Part shown: in pieces, positions 1 through 9,325 of the stretch
How positions within the stretch are numbered: the first letter of the stretch is position 1
Layout: every line of letters starts with the position of its first letter
Origin: Kalaharituber pfeilii
Lineage: Eukaryota > Ascomycota > Pezizomycetes > Pezizales > Pezizaceae
Direction: 5' to 3'
Length of the DNA stretch: 64,000 bases
Assembly (NCBI GenBank): GCA_015179045.1
Contig: WHUZ01000145.1
Coordinates: forward strand, 21,755-85,754
The notes under the pieces: model-generated
Databases searched by the model: none
What the model saw: the letters and a program-made list of their open reading frames with translations, nothing else
Told to the model about the DNA's origin: nothing
Translations under genes and position numbers: made by a program

Positions 1-45
1 CCGATGCAAGGGCACAAGACGAGCTGCAATTGTCACGCGCCGGCG
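1..45. repeat. Edge of a ~60-bp satellite-like unit
   Basis: The first bases carry a gcacaagacgagctgcaatt-like string that resembles the degenerate unit seen better at 20746-21030. The window edge cuts it, so only membership in that repeat family is suggested. Confidence 0.35.
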
Positions 46-59
46 AGCTGGTGCTGCGA

Positions 60-172
60 CCGGATATGGCCAGTTCAGGGTAACAGTAGTTTCGCAAGCG
101 CTGAATGGCAGAGGCTTCACAGGAGAGGCTTGTGGTAGCAGTTCAATGGCTTCAGCTCAGCAGCGATGGCAG
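60..172 (+). repeat. Dispersed repeat shared (inverted) with 21715-21840
   Basis: The stretch with ttcagggtaacagtagtttcgc and gctgaatggcagaggctt reappears as reverse complement at about 21715-21840 with scattered substitutions. A related fragment, ttcattcagggtaaca, is at 30800. It probably comes from an LTR or other mobile element edge, but no coding sequence is attached. Confidence 0.55.
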
Positions 173-360
173 GCTCTACTTGCAGGCGGCTATACTAGCA
201 GGTGGGCTGTACTGGCAGGCGGCCCGCTATACTAGCAGGCGGGCTGTACCGGCAGGCGGGCTCTCCTAGCAGGCAGACTGTACTAGCAGGCGGGCCATAC
301 TGGCAGGCGGGCTATACTGGAAGGCGGGCCATACTGGAAGGCGGGCTATACTGGCAGCTT
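173..360. repeat. GC-rich minisatellite, ~18-bp unit
   Basis: About ten degenerate copies of a unit like tactggcaggcgggcta run in tandem. Short ORFs through it are repeat translations, not genes. The last unit supplied the target site of the LINE tail that follows. Confidence 0.8.
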
Positions 361-673
361 TACAAGATAGGGAAGGCGGATTCACCGGAATGCCGATGGT
401 GTGGCCAGGCGTCAGAGAGCTGGGAACACATAAGGAGTGACTGCATCGCCTGGAACCGAAAGAACACGAAAGGAGCAGAAGGTATAAGACAGGTGGAAAA
501 AGACACGAATCTGGTGGAGTTATTGGAGTGGGCCGGGGAGGACTAGATGTTTCAGGATTTAGTTTCTGTTCTAAGTTTTCTTTTCCTTTTCTCATCTATG
601 TACTTAAACATCGCCATAGCCCACAGGGCGGCACGCGATTAATGAAATAAAAAAAAAAAAAAAAAAAAAAAAA
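361..673 (+). mobile_element. 5'-truncated Tad1-like LINE 3' end with poly(A) (L1)
   Basis: The fragment encodes the last ~60 residues of a LINE ORF2, including the C-terminal zinc knuckle (CRWCGQASESWEHI) and an ending LLEWAGED that resembles the ends of the other LINE copies here. A short 3' UTR with the hairpin gcccacagggc (619-629) and a ~26-A tail follow. A perfect 13-bp target duplication, atactggcagctt, flanks it at 348-360 and 674-686, so this is a complete truncated insertion by target-primed reverse transcription. Confidence 0.9.
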
Positions 674-689
674 ATACTGGCAGCTTGCT

Positions 690-905
690 AGCTACCTATA
701 GCTAGCCGGTTCTGTGAGCATGCCGGCTGTCAGCGGGAGGCGGTCATGGCTTGCCGGCAGTCATGGCTTGCCGGCGGTCATGCCTTGCCAGCGCTCATGG
801 CTTGCCGGCGGTCGTGGCTTGCTGGCGGTCGTGGCTTGCCGGCGGTCGTGGCTTCCCAGCGGTCGTGGCTTCCCAGCGGTCGTGGCTTCCCAGCGGTCGT
901 GGCTT
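690..905. repeat. 18-bp minisatellite
   Basis: About eleven tandem copies of gtcrtggcttgccggcgg. Because the unit is a multiple of three, all frames stay open and yield repetitive pseudo-ORFs, which I do not regard as genes. Confidence 0.85.
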
Positions 906-929
906 GGTGTGTGGAGGCTGTAAGGACAA

Positions 930-1045
930 TGTGTGCAATTTCATATGTATGACGGGTCCCTTTCAACATCGTAAGATGTGTGAACTTGAGCTGAATCTGA
1001 CACGTACCGTAGGGCCCGTTGGACGGCACGACGGTGGCACGGGAC
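930..1045. repeat. Copy of the ~60-bp dispersed satellite
   Basis: Contains gagctgaatctgacacgtacc and gggcccgttggacggcacga. The same ordered motifs occur near 10340-10485, 10880-10945, 20746-21030 and, inverted, 42955-43110. Confidence 0.55.
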
Positions 1046-1130
1046 CTCTCCGGGCAGGCCAGTCTGGCCTTCCCGCATGCTGGGTATCGACAGGGACTGT
1101 AGACTACCCTGCCGGTTGCAGAGGTATCTA

Positions 1131-1304
1131 CTAGCCGAAAAAACCAGTATCCGGACAAGGGATAAATGCATATTATGCGATATGCAGCATCTAGTCTCAA
1201 CAAGCATATGTTCGTATGCTTGGCTATGGATATCTATCCAATTTCGTGATAGATTGTCCAAATTTTATTAGAAGTATCTGGACAGCTGACATAATGAATT
1301 TGGG
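1131..1304 (+). mobile_element. Half copy of MITE family M1
   Basis: Starts after a TA with ctagccgaaaaaaccagta, the terminal inverted repeat of the family that is complete at 51817-52143. It stops at the internal motif gacagctgacataatgaattt, so one terminus is missing. It has no coding capacity. Confidence 0.65.
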
Positions 1305-1734
1305 CCTATTGTACAGCAGCAGAATAAACACAAGAACAAGGTAGTATATATAAGGACGGCAGGCAAAAAAGGTCCAGGTAAAAACTCAAGTATCATACTT
1401 AGTAAGATAATAATATTCTCATAGGTGCTGAAATAACTCTTCAGAAAAGAGTAGCTATTGGAGCCTACATTGAGATATTCGCATACCAAATAGCCCAATA
1501 TTGCTTTCATCAATAAAATTAATATCTAAAACAATGAAGGTACTAAAATCAACATGCGCTGACATCATTGAGAATGCAGTTTTGAGAGCTTCACATATGC
1601 ATCAGCTACAAATCTTAAAGTTGTGATAAAGGGCAGATGAGAGTACTGCCACTGGAGGGAGGTCACTACTGCTTGTTTTCACTGCTATTGCAGTGCTCTT
1701 CTGTAGCCTGTTCCAGAGGCTTTTCCAGAACCTT
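1305..1734. other. No recognisable feature
   Basis: AT-rich sequence with only short unconvincing ORFs. I see no motif, repeat or splice pattern that supports a gene. Confidence 0.5.
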
Positions 1735-1990
1735 TTGGGGAGGCTGTTCTGAGGCTGTTCCGGAGGTCGTTCCGGAGGTTGTTCCGGAGGCTACTTCGGA
1801 GGCCGTTTCGGAGGCTATTTCGGATGCCGTCTTGGAGGTTGTTTCGGAGGCTGTTTCGGAGGCTGTTTCGAAGGCTGTTTGAGCTCGAACAGCTTCTCGA
1901 ACAGTATTTCAATGGCCTCTGGAACAGCCTCTGGAACAGCTCTTGGAATAGCCTTGTAAAAGTTTCTAGAACAGCCCTGAAGAGCAGTCT
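1735..1990. repeat. 12-bp tandem repeat and diverged extension
   Basis: About eleven copies of ggaggctgttyc (1740-1880) merge into a related tract of ggaacagcctct units up to about 1990. ORFs here encode FRRLFRRL-like repeats on one strand and NSLRNSLR on the other, typical of repeat translation. Confidence 0.8.
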
Positions 1991-2046
1991 CGAAATCTTA
2001 GGATCTATCAAAATAGTAACTTTTGATCATTATAATGCCTGAACCT

Positions 2047-2840
2047 TGTCATGCCGCAATAGGAAATAACAGGGATTAGTTCTTGGTAACCACCATGCAG
2101 TGATCGACCCGAACTACAGAATGCTCTCGAACCGCCGCCATAGCTCTACATCATTCCACATCATTCTACAGCATTCTACAAGCACTCTTCTATGTCGTCA
2201 TGTATGTTTCTATTTCCATCTGTGTTCTTCTATGTCGTCATGTCCAAGTTCATGCAATACTCGTACCTGCTACTTCTGTTCAATCTCTCTCGTCTATATA
2301 TATCTCTCCTACCCGCCTGTATGTAGTCTCCACTGGTCAACGTACGCTCATTCTCTCTTCCACCTTGTCCCTCTCTGTCCCTGCTGTCTCGTAGCACCCG
2401 CTGTGGTGGTAACCACGGTACCGATGGAAGGAATAAGGCCATACGCGGGCCGGAGCGGTACTCAGCGATAGGGCCACATGATGACACATGCATGGGATGA
2501 GGAAGAAAATTATGATTAAGAAGCGAGATATGTATGTATAGGCTCAGTTGGAAGGCGAAGGTGGTCTATAAATTGTATGTAGATAGGACTGTGGAAGCAA
2601 GCAAGCGGCAACATACACGGAGACAGACATACACGGGGACATACAGACATGGACAGATATGGACACGTACAGACAAGACAATTGAAGACTCTTTTCTTGA
2701 CATTTGATTATTGAGACCGCCCTTGAGGCTTCGTTCCGCCAGCTCTAGATACCGGTACCCGTGCGAAACAGTGGATGCTGTCTAGCCGTCATCACACCAC
2801 GATCGTGCCTTCGCCTACTGATCCCAGCATCGCCCTTACA
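2047..2840 (+). repeat. 5' LTR of Gypsy-1 (794 bp)
   Basis: Begins tgtcatgccgcaata and ends cgcccttaca. Its first ~354 bp and last ~41 bp match the 3' LTR; the middle (about 2401-2799) is absent there. It contains a TATA box and the proposed transcript start used for self-priming. Confidence 0.88.
2295..2340 (+). promoter_or_regulatory. Gypsy-1 LTR promoter: TATA box and putative self-primer
   Basis: TATATATAT lies at 2295-2303. About 30-37 bases downstream, actggtcaa (2332-2340) is perfectly complementary to bases just inside the LTR (2843-2851). In Tf1/sushi-type elements the 5' end of the mRNA folds back as the minus-strand primer; the spacing fits that design. The same TATA and motif are preserved in the 3' LTR (motif at 9611-9619). 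The start site itself is inferred. Confidence 0.6.
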
Positions 2841-2842
2841 GT

Positions 2843-2851
2843 TTGACCAGT
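2843..2851 (+). promoter_or_regulatory. Putative self-priming primer binding site
   Basis: ttgaccagt, two bases after the LTR end, complements 2332-2340 over 9 nt. There is no TGG start as expected for a tRNA primer, which favours self-priming. Confidence 0.6.
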
Positions 2852-2880
2852 CACCTTTATCGCGCCTGCTACGAATCGCT

Positions 2881-3996
2881 ATGGACGACACTCTTATGCG
2901 CGAAACGCTTCCTCCGGAAGGGTCACCTTCGTTGCCAACTGCTCCCTTCATGACGCCATCAACTAGCGCTACGTCTCAGAACTCTGCCTCGATCCTCGAT
3001 CGGTTCACTATGCCTCCTGAGTTGCGATCGTACTTCCAGGACCTACAGAGCACTGTACAACAACTCCATACTACAGTTGCTACCCTCCGCTCGGCAACTC
3101 CCACCTCAGGCTCCACTACTACTGACCATGCACCGAAGACCAAGGCACCGGACATTTTTACAGGGAACCGGTCGAAGCTTCGCTCCTTCCTCTCACAGAT
3201 CTATCTCTACATCGCAGTGTATCCCCACGAGTTTCCTACCGAACGATCGAAGGTTCTCTACGCCGCCTCATTCCTCAAGGGTGCCGCCTTTCTGTGGTTT
3301 GAGCCTCACCTCCGCACCCTGCATCAGCACACTCCCTCAGCGCTTTTGGACAATTTCGACGCCTTCTGTCAAGCACTACGACAGACCTACGGTGATATTG
3401 ACACTCGCGCTAATGCGGAAAGAGCGATTGAACGCCTGCGACAAGTCGGTTCTGCGGCAGACTATGCATCACGCTTTCAGCAACTCACTTCGTTCCTTAA
3501 TTGGAATGAAGAGGCACTCATTTGGCGATTCTATAGGGGCCTTAAGGATAGGGTTAAGGATGAATTAGTTAAGGAAGAATGCCCCAAGCAGCTTTCTGAA
3601 CTACTTGAAAAGGCCGTACGCATAGATAACCGCTTGTTCGAACGAAATCGAGAATTCCGCACCTCTGAGTGGGCATCGAAAACCAACCGATCTGATCCCG
3701 AGCCAATGGATCTTTCCGCAGTCAGTACTAAACCTGCTCCCCAGCGTACCCCTACTAATCGTGATCTCTCGCCACAAGAACGTGCTCGCCGGCTTAAGTA
3801 CAAACTCTGCCTTCTCTGTGCCAAACCAGGACACAAAGCTGCTGAATGTCGATCCAATACTCAGACCCAACAGCTCACTTCTAGTACTAAGCAGGATCCA
3901 AAGAAGAAAGAGCGTGTCAATATCTCCTTCACTACTACAGCTGAGGACAGTTCGGGGAAAGAACCAGATCAGGCGAGCCAAACCGCCCTGCTCTGA
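2881..3996 (+). CDS. gag: Gypsy-1 Gag
   Basis: A 371-residue structural polyprotein for the virus-like particle. I chose the ATG at 2881 because the frame upstream runs into the LTR (ends 2840). The central part has the retrotransposon gag layout: FTGNRSKLRSFLSQIYLYI, then a region with DIDTRANAERAIERLRQ. Near the C-terminus one CCHC zinc knuckle (CLLCAKPGHKAAEC) should bind RNA. The ORF ends in TGA at 3996 and overlaps the -1 frame of pol for about 52 nt, so pol is probably reached by -1 frameshifting, although no textbook slippery heptamer is evident. The ORF is intact. Confidence 0.9.
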   Translation: MDDTLMRETLPPEGSPSLPTAPFMTPSTSATSQNSASILDRFTMPPELRSYFQDLQSTVQQLHTTVATLRSATPTSGSTTTDHAPKTKAPDIFTGNRSKLRSFLSQIYLYIAVYPHEFPTERSKVLYAASFLKGAAFLWFEPHLRTLHQHTPSALLDNFDAFCQALRQTYGDIDTRANAERAIERLRQVGSAADYASRFQQLTSFLNWNEEALIWRFYRGLKDRVKDELVKEECPKQLSELLEKAVRIDNRLFERNREFRTSEWASKTNRSDPEPMDLSAVSTKPAPQRTPTNRDLSPQERARRLKYKLCLLCAKPGHKAAECRSNTQTQQLTSSTKQDPKKKERVNISFTTTAEDSSGKEPDQASQTALL

Positions 3997-6695
3997 GCTT
4001 AACCGAGGGCGATATTCTTCTTTATTATACCAGACCGACCTCCGACTCTCATCTTATTGTCAATGGTTTACTCCGTTCTAGTTCTGTTTGTACTCCTGTT
4101 ACTATTATGATTGATTGTGGTGCTTCGTCAAATTTCATAAACCGCTCCTTTATTGACAGACATCCTATACCACTCCTTCGCCACCCTACACCTATTGATC
4201 TTAATGTAATTGATGGTTCTTCTATTTCGTCTGGTTCTGTTACTCATCATACTGTGCCTATAACCCTGTCTATTCACTCACATTCTGAGAAGGTTCCTTT
4301 GCATGTTATTCCAATGAAGGATTATGATATTGTTCTAGGTATTCCTTGGTTGCGTTCGCACAATCCTGTTATCAATTGGGCCAAAGATGAGGTTGACTTT
4401 ACTTCTGCATTCTGTCATTCACGTTGCCTGCCACCCTTGAATATTTCTTCGTTGTCTACTACTCCTTCAGTTTCTCATTCTGAGTCTTCTTGTATGCCGA
4501 ATCCATTGAATATCTCGTTTGTGTCAGCTCCTGCCTTTCACCGTTTAGTGAGACCCCGCCGGAAATGTTCAGATTCAGATTCGGAGATAGTTCAGGGCCT
4601 TGTCATCGCTACATTGGATACGCCTAATAAGACGAAGGTTACTCCTATCATCCCAGAGCAATATAAGCGCTTTTCTCGCATCTTTTCGGCCACAGAAGCA
4701 GCTGTCTTACCTCAGCATCAGCCCTGGGACCACAAGATTCCTCTACAACCTGGCACACATCCTCCGTTCGGTCCGATTTATGCGCTTTCAGAAACCGAAC
4801 TGCAAGCCCTACGAGAATACTTGGATGAGAACTTAGCAAAAGGGTTTATTCGCCAGTCGTCGTCTCCTGCTGGTGCACCAATATTGTTTACTAAGAAGAA
4901 GGATGGAAGCCTGCGTTTATGTGTTGACTACCGAGGGCTAAATCGAATCACAGTAAAGAACCGCTACCCTATACCGCTGATATCAGAGCTCCTAGACCGT
5001 GTGCGCGGGGCAAAATACTTTACGAAAATCGATTTGCGAGGGGCATATAACTTGATACGAATTGCTGAAGGCGATGAATGGAAAACGGCGTTCAGAACAC
5101 GATATGGACACTATGAGTATACAGTTATGCCTTTTGGACTAACGAACGCCCCGGCATCATTCCAAGCATTGGTGAACGATATCCTTCGGTCATACCTCGA
5201 CTATTTTGTTGTTGCCTTCCTCGATGACATCCTGATCTTCTCGAATACTCTTGAGGACCATAAAGTTCACGTTACCAAGGTATTAGAGAAGCTTGATGAA
5301 CACAACCTCTTTGTGAAGCTTGAAAAATGCTCATTGCATGCCAAAGAGGTGGAATTCTTGGGATACGTCATTAGCAGAGAAGGAATAAAGATGGATCCAA
5401 GTAAGGTTGAATCAGTAACCCTAACCTGGCCGACTCCTACGTGTGTTAAGGATATCATGTCATTTCTAGGATTTGCAAACTTCTACCGCCGGTTTATACC
5501 ACACTGCAGCAGTATCATCGCACCGCTTACTCGCCTACTCAGGAAAGATGCTTCGTTTACATGGACCGATGACTGTCAAAGAGCATTCGAGGCTATTAAG
5601 CAGTCCTTCGCTACAGCAGTGGTCTTAAGACATTTTGATCCTGAATTACCTGCTGTTGTCGAAACCGATGCTTCTGACTTCGCTATCGGTGCCTGCCTGT
5701 CCCAATACGATACTGAAGCAAAGACTCTTCGCCCCATTGCGTTCTACAGCCGAAAGCTACTCCCCGCAGAAACGAACTATGAGATACATGATAAGGAGCT
5801 ATTAGCTATAGTTGCCGCCCTCAGAGAATGGAGAGTTTATCTAGAAGGGGCTAAGCATCAGATACAGATCTACTCTGACCACCAGAACCTTCAGTCATTT
5901 ACCTCCACGAAAGTCTTGAATCGAAGACAGGCCCGCTGGTCAGAAATGCTAGCCTCATATGATTTTGTTATTGTCCATCGCCCTGGTGCGGCTAACTCGC
6001 AAGCAGATGCACTATCCCGACGACCCGACTACCAAGATCCTACCGCGAAGCAAGAGCACTGTTTGCTTAAACCCCATCAGCTTATACTTGCTGCGGTTGA
6101 GCTGAGGAATACTGCGGTTGAAAAGGATAGTAGTATACTGCAGAAAATTAAGGAAGCATATGAGCAGGACCCATCTTGTGCTAAGTTAAAGTCAGAGCTC
6201 ACCTCAGGCACAGCGCCTAAGTTTCGACTGCGTGCATACTCTCTACGTGATGATCTTATTCTCTTTAATGGGCTAATCTTTGTGCCAGATAATAAGGGCC
6301 TAAAGGTGGAAATTGTTCGGATGCACCCTGATACACCTACAGCAGGACACCCCGGCCAAGCGAAGACACTAGAACTGATCTCCAGACACTTCTTTTTCCC
6401 CCGTATGAGACAGTTCGTGGAAACGTACATTCGAACATGCGAGACTTGTGGAAGATGCAAGGCATCAAGACAGCAACCCTTTGGTCAGTTGCAATCTCTT
6501 TCTGTTCCTCCACACCCCTGGCATTCAGTATCAATGGATTTCATAGTCAAGCTTCCCTTATCTAAAGACCCATCATTGCCCTGCCATGGCGAACAGCTAC
6601 AAGCGGGGTCACGTGAAAGAAAAAAAAAAAAAAAAAAAAAAAAAAAGACCCATCATTATCTCCTTTTCCATCCTTCGATTCCATACTCGTTGTAG
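3945..6695 (+). CDS. pol: Gypsy-1 Pol, 5' part (protease, RT, RNase H, start of integrase)
   Basis: The frame is open from 3945, overlapping gag in -1; the first ATG is 4107. Domains in order: aspartic protease with IDCGASSNFI (Cys in place of the usual Ser/Thr after Asp); reverse transcriptase with LCVDYRGLN, FTKIDLRGAYN and catalytic FLDDIL; RNase H with VETDASDFAIGACL and IYSDHQNL; integrase zinc domain (HPDTPTAGHPG, then CETCGRC) and the first catalytic Asp in MDFIVKLP. After 6577 the reading enters an 80-bp retroposon and ends at an artificial stop at 6695. The flanking frames agree across the insert (80 bp, not a multiple of three), so it is the only break seen in pol. Confidence 0.92.
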   Translation, partial: GQFGERTRSGEPNRPALSLTEGDILLYYTRPTSDSHLIVNGLLRSSSVCTPVTIMIDCGASSNFINRSFIDRHPIPLLRHPTPIDLNVIDGSSISSGSVTHHTVPITLSIHSHSEKVPLHVIPMKDYDIVLGIPWLRSHNPVINWAKDEVDFTSAFCHSRCLPPLNISSLSTTPSVSHSESSCMPNPLNISFVSAPAFHRLVRPRRKCSDSDSEIVQGLVIATLDTPNKTKVTPIIPEQYKRFSRIFSATEAAVLPQHQPWDHKIPLQPGTHPPFGPIYALSETELQALREYLDENLAKGFIRQSSSPAGAPILFTKKKDGSLRLCVDYRGLNRITVKNRYPIPLISELLDRVRGAKYFTKIDLRGAYNLIRIAEGDEWKTAFRTRYGHYEYTVMPFGLTNAPASFQALVNDILRSYLDYFVVAFLDDILIFSNTLEDHKVHVTKVLEKLDEHNLFVKLEKCSLHAKEVEFLGYVISREGIKMDPSKVESVTLTWPTPTCVKDIMSFLGFANFYRRFIPHCSSIIAPLTRLLRKDASFTWTDDCQRAFEAIKQSFATAVVLRHFDPELPAVVETDASDFAIGACLSQYDTEAKTLRPIAFYSRKLLPAETNYEIHDKELLAIVAALREWRVYLEGAKHQIQIYSDHQNLQSFTSTKVLNRRQARWSEMLASYDFVIVHRPGAANSQADALSRRPDYQDPTAKQEHCLLKPHQLILAAVELRNTAVEKDSSILQKIKEAYEQDPSCAKLKSELTSGTAPKFRLRAYSLRDDLILFNGLIFVPDNKGLKVEIVRMHPDTPTAGHPGQAKTLELISRHFFFPRMRQFVETYIRTCETCGRCKASRQQPFGQLQSLSVPPHPWHSVSMDFIVKLPLSKDPSLPCHGEQLQAGSRERKKKKKKKKKTHHYLLFHPSIPYSL
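6564..6657 (+). mobile_element. Micro-retroposon S1 with poly(A), inside Gypsy-1 integrase
   Basis: A short body (gccctgccatggcgaacagc, then acaagcggggtcacgtga) is followed by a poly(A) run and flanked by the perfect 14-bp duplication aaagacccatcatt (6564-6577, 6644-6657). The inserted length is 80 bp. It inactivates this Gypsy-1 copy and post-dates it. Confidence 0.9.
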
Positions 6696-7726
6696 TTGAT
6701 CGACTCACGAAAATGGCATATTTCATTCCCTGTAGCGAGACCGTCACAGCCCCGGAGCTAGCTCAACTCTACCTCAAGCATGTATTCGTTCATCACGGTA
6801 TTCCGAAAGAGATCGTTACAGATCGTGGAGCAGTATTCGCCTCGAACTTTACTTGCTCACTATGTCAAGCCGCCAATATCGACCAGCAACTCTCAACAGC
6901 TTATCATCCACAAACCGATGGTCAGACCGGGCGTGTGAATCAGATTCTCGAGCAGTACCTTCGAGCATACTGCAACTATCAGCAAGACAATTGGGTTGAA
7001 CTCCTACCATTAGCTCAGTTTGCCTACAATAATGCTGAACAAAGCAGTATCAAATGCTCACCCTTTTACGCGAACTACGGCTACCACCCAACTCTCAACG
7101 TCTCGCTGGAAGCATCTGCGAAATCTCCTGCAGTCGATGAACGGGTTCAAGAGCTACGTTCCCTACATTGCCTCTTACAGCACGAAATGAAGTTTGCCCA
7201 ACAACTGCAAGCCCAGTACTACAATCGCGATGTACGCCCAGAGCCTGAAATCAAAGAAGGTGATCGAGTTTGGCTTATTCGAAGGCACATAAAAACGAAC
7301 CGACCCTCCGAGAAGCTCGACTATAAGAAGTTGGGACCATTCGAAGTGGAAAAGGTGATCAGTCCAGTGGCCTACAATGTAAGACTACCCTCATCAATGC
7401 ACATTCATCGAGTCTTTCATGTCTCGCTGCTGGAAAAGGCTACCACTGATAATACACTCAGAGAAGAACAACCTGCACCACCGCCTATCATTGTTGAGGG
7501 TGAAGCATACTTGGAAGTTGAAGAGGTGGTCAACAGCCGCAGACGTGGGAAGAAGCTGGAGTATGAGGTTAAGTGGAAAGGTTACCCACATCATGACAAC
7601 ACTTGGGAACCGGCTCAAGGCCTTAAGAGCATACAAGGAATGATTAACCAATTCCACGAGAAGTACCCTGACAAGCCCGGGCCCACAAAGCCAAAAAGGG
7701 GGGGGAAAGGCTCCGCCGCTCAGTGA
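6658..7726 (+). CDS. pol: Gypsy-1 Pol, 3' part (integrase core and chromodomain)
   Basis: Continues the integrase after the S1 insertion; the first ATG is at 6713 but the frame is open from the target duplication. It carries the second catalytic Asp (VTDRGAVFAS) and the Glu region (YHPQTDGQTGRVNQILEQYLR), completing a DDE core. The C-terminal ~60 residues (EVVNSRRRGKKLEYEVKWKG, then WEPAQGL) form a chromodomain, which in chromoviruses directs integration to heterochromatin by reading methylated histone H3. Stop at 7726. Without the upstream part it cannot act alone. Confidence 0.9.
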
Positions 7727-7889
7727 TAACCTGTCTTTTCTTGTCGTCTGTTACCCTGAATTTGTGCTATTACGAGTGTTCTTGTTTACTTATTGCATGT
7801 CATTCGCTCATGTGTTTTCTATGCTCCATCGTCATGTCATTCTCTTGTGTATTTCCTATATTCTACACCACGGCCTGATCAGGAGCTCA

Positions 7890-7909
7890 GGCTAGAAGAG
7901 GGGAAATAC
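7890..7909 (+). promoter_or_regulatory. Polypurine tract of Gypsy-1
   Basis: gctagaagaggggaaatac lies directly before the 3' LTR start at 7910, the expected position and composition of the plus-strand primer. Confidence 0.75.
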
Positions 7910-7924
7910 TGTCATGCCGCAATA

Positions 7925-9325
7925 TTTTTTTTTTTTTTTTTTTTTTTTATTTCATTACTCGCATGCCGCCCTATGGGCTATGGCGAGGGTTTAAATTAAC
8001 TAAAAAAAATCAAAACAAATACTGTCTTAAGTACATGATGCCCGCGGTCTTCAGGGGGTGTTGCGGGGAGAGCGGTCAGCAGCCTGAATCTTTCATCTCC
8101 GTCCTCCTTCAGTCTCATACTGACACGCCTTGAGCCATTTCCCTCCGAGTCGCACCTTGTCCTTGTCTAGTTCTTCCTCCAAGTATACCACTATGGAGCT
8201 TGTCTTCTTCCCCTCTCCGACCAGTATGTCCTTCTTTCTTAGCCATCTGATACCGGTGATCTTTGGCATGTCTTTATTGTCCTCGGACAGCCATCTTCTG
8301 ACGTTGCCCAGTTCCCTTCTCAAGGCAACGCCATGTATGACTAGGCCGACTTTGGCTTTCGTCGTCGGCGGGGTCGGCGGGGTAGTCTTGTCTTTTGGCG
8401 GGGTGCTACGGGGCTGTGGCTGCGGGGTCCGGGTTGGGGTGGCTGGGGCTGGTGTCGGAGCCGGAGCCGTGGGGGTGGGGGTGGCTGGGGCTGATGCCGG
8501 AGCCGGGGTGGGTGCTGGGGTGCCAGCTGATTTCGGGACCGGGGAAGATGTCGTCTTTCCTTGTCTTGTCTTCCTCTTCCTCCTTGTGGATGTCGTAGGT
8601 CCGGATGAGGCCGGGGGAGGGGGTGTCGTCTTTCTTCCGGTCTTCTGTGGTGTTGTGGCGCGCGATGGTGGCGTGTCTATATACCGTATGGGGCTGAAAC
8701 CCAACTTTGGTGGCGTAGGTGGCGGTGGCGGCGGCGGTGGTGGCGATGGCAGTGACGGAGATGTGTCTAAACAAACGATGGGGCTGAGGCCCATCTTTGG
8801 TGGCGGTGGTGGCGGTGGCGGTGGTGGGGGTGCTGGTCTCGGGTACCCCACTTCGTGGGGCCAGAAAAACTTTTCTTTGCACTCCACCCACTGGGTCTGC
8901 CGTCGTTGGCATCTCCCCAGATAACTACCGGATCGTCTGGGTCATCCAGATACTCGAAGTAAATGAACGCCCCTCTCTTTGCCTTATTCCCTTCCGTCTT
9001 CAAGTATGTCCTTACCTCCTTGCAGACGACTTCGAACGGGTCTCTTGGGGTCGTCTTTTGTGTATTATTGCTTGTCGCCGTCGCCTTCCTGAGGTTTTCC
9101 TAGTCTCATGCCAAGCCCCTAGGGCACTCTAGGTTTTCCGTTAATTGGCTGCCGTGTTCTTATCCGTGGGTGCCTATTGGTTCCTGGCGCCGGGTGGGGT
9201 GTGGGTGTTGTGTTGGCAACGATGGTGGAGAGCTGAAGAATCCTCAAAACCTTTCCCCTCGGGGGAAAATCGTACGGTCGGGTGTTTGAAGATAAAATAG
9301 ACTCAGCTCGCCGGCCGGACAGCGA
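7925..9325 (-). mobile_element. ORF2-less Tad1-like LINE derivative (L2)
   Basis: On the minus strand it runs from 9325 to a poly(A) (plus-strand T run 7925-7949). The 15-bp duplication tgtcatgccgcaata flanks it. Only ORF1 sequence plus a 3' UTR with the family hairpin gccctatgggc (7968-7978) is present; endonuclease, RT and RNase H are absent. The same ORF1-to-3'-end layout recurs at 10957-11317 and 51632-52760, so this looks like a non-autonomous subfamily rather than random truncation. Confidence 0.85.
8093..8887 (-). CDS. LINE ORF1-like protein, proline-rich with C-terminal RRM-like domain
   Basis: 264 codons inside L2. Residues 15-60 are poly-Pro from a GGTGGCGGTGG-type microsatellite, then come basic and Pro/Ala/Thr-rich low complexity. 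The last ~85 residues (VGLVIHGVALRRELGNVRRW ... GGKWLKACQYE) look like the RRM-like nucleic-acid-binding domain of Tad1-group ORF1 proteins. The zinc knuckles that normally follow are missing. Upstream ORF1 sequence (AFIYFEYLDDPDDPVVIWGD, about 8800-9000) is in a different frame, so this copy is probably frameshifted. Possible trans-mobilised relic. Confidence 0.65.
   Translation of the reverse strand: MECKEKFFWPHEVGYPRPAPPPPPPPPPPPKMGLSPIVCLDTSPSLPSPPPPPPPPPTPPKLGFSPIRYIDTPPSRATTPQKTGRKTTPPPPASSGPTTSTRRKRKTRQGKTTSSPVPKSAGTPAPTPAPASAPATPTPTAPAPTPAPATPTRTPQPQPRSTPPKDKTTPPTPPTTKAKVGLVIHGVALRRELGNVRRWLSEDNKDMPKITGIRWLRKKDILVGEGKKTSSIVVYLEEELDKDKVRLGGKWLKACQYETEGGRR

Noticed and set aside
3950..3965. 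Slippery heptamer GGGGAAA at the gag-pol overlap
   Set aside because: The phase and the second triplet do not satisfy X XXY YYZ; the -1 relation is clear but the site is not.
8130..8924. 264-codon plus-strand ORF, Gly/Val-rich
   Set aside because: Antisense shadow of the LINE ORF1 with its GGTGGCGG microsatellite.
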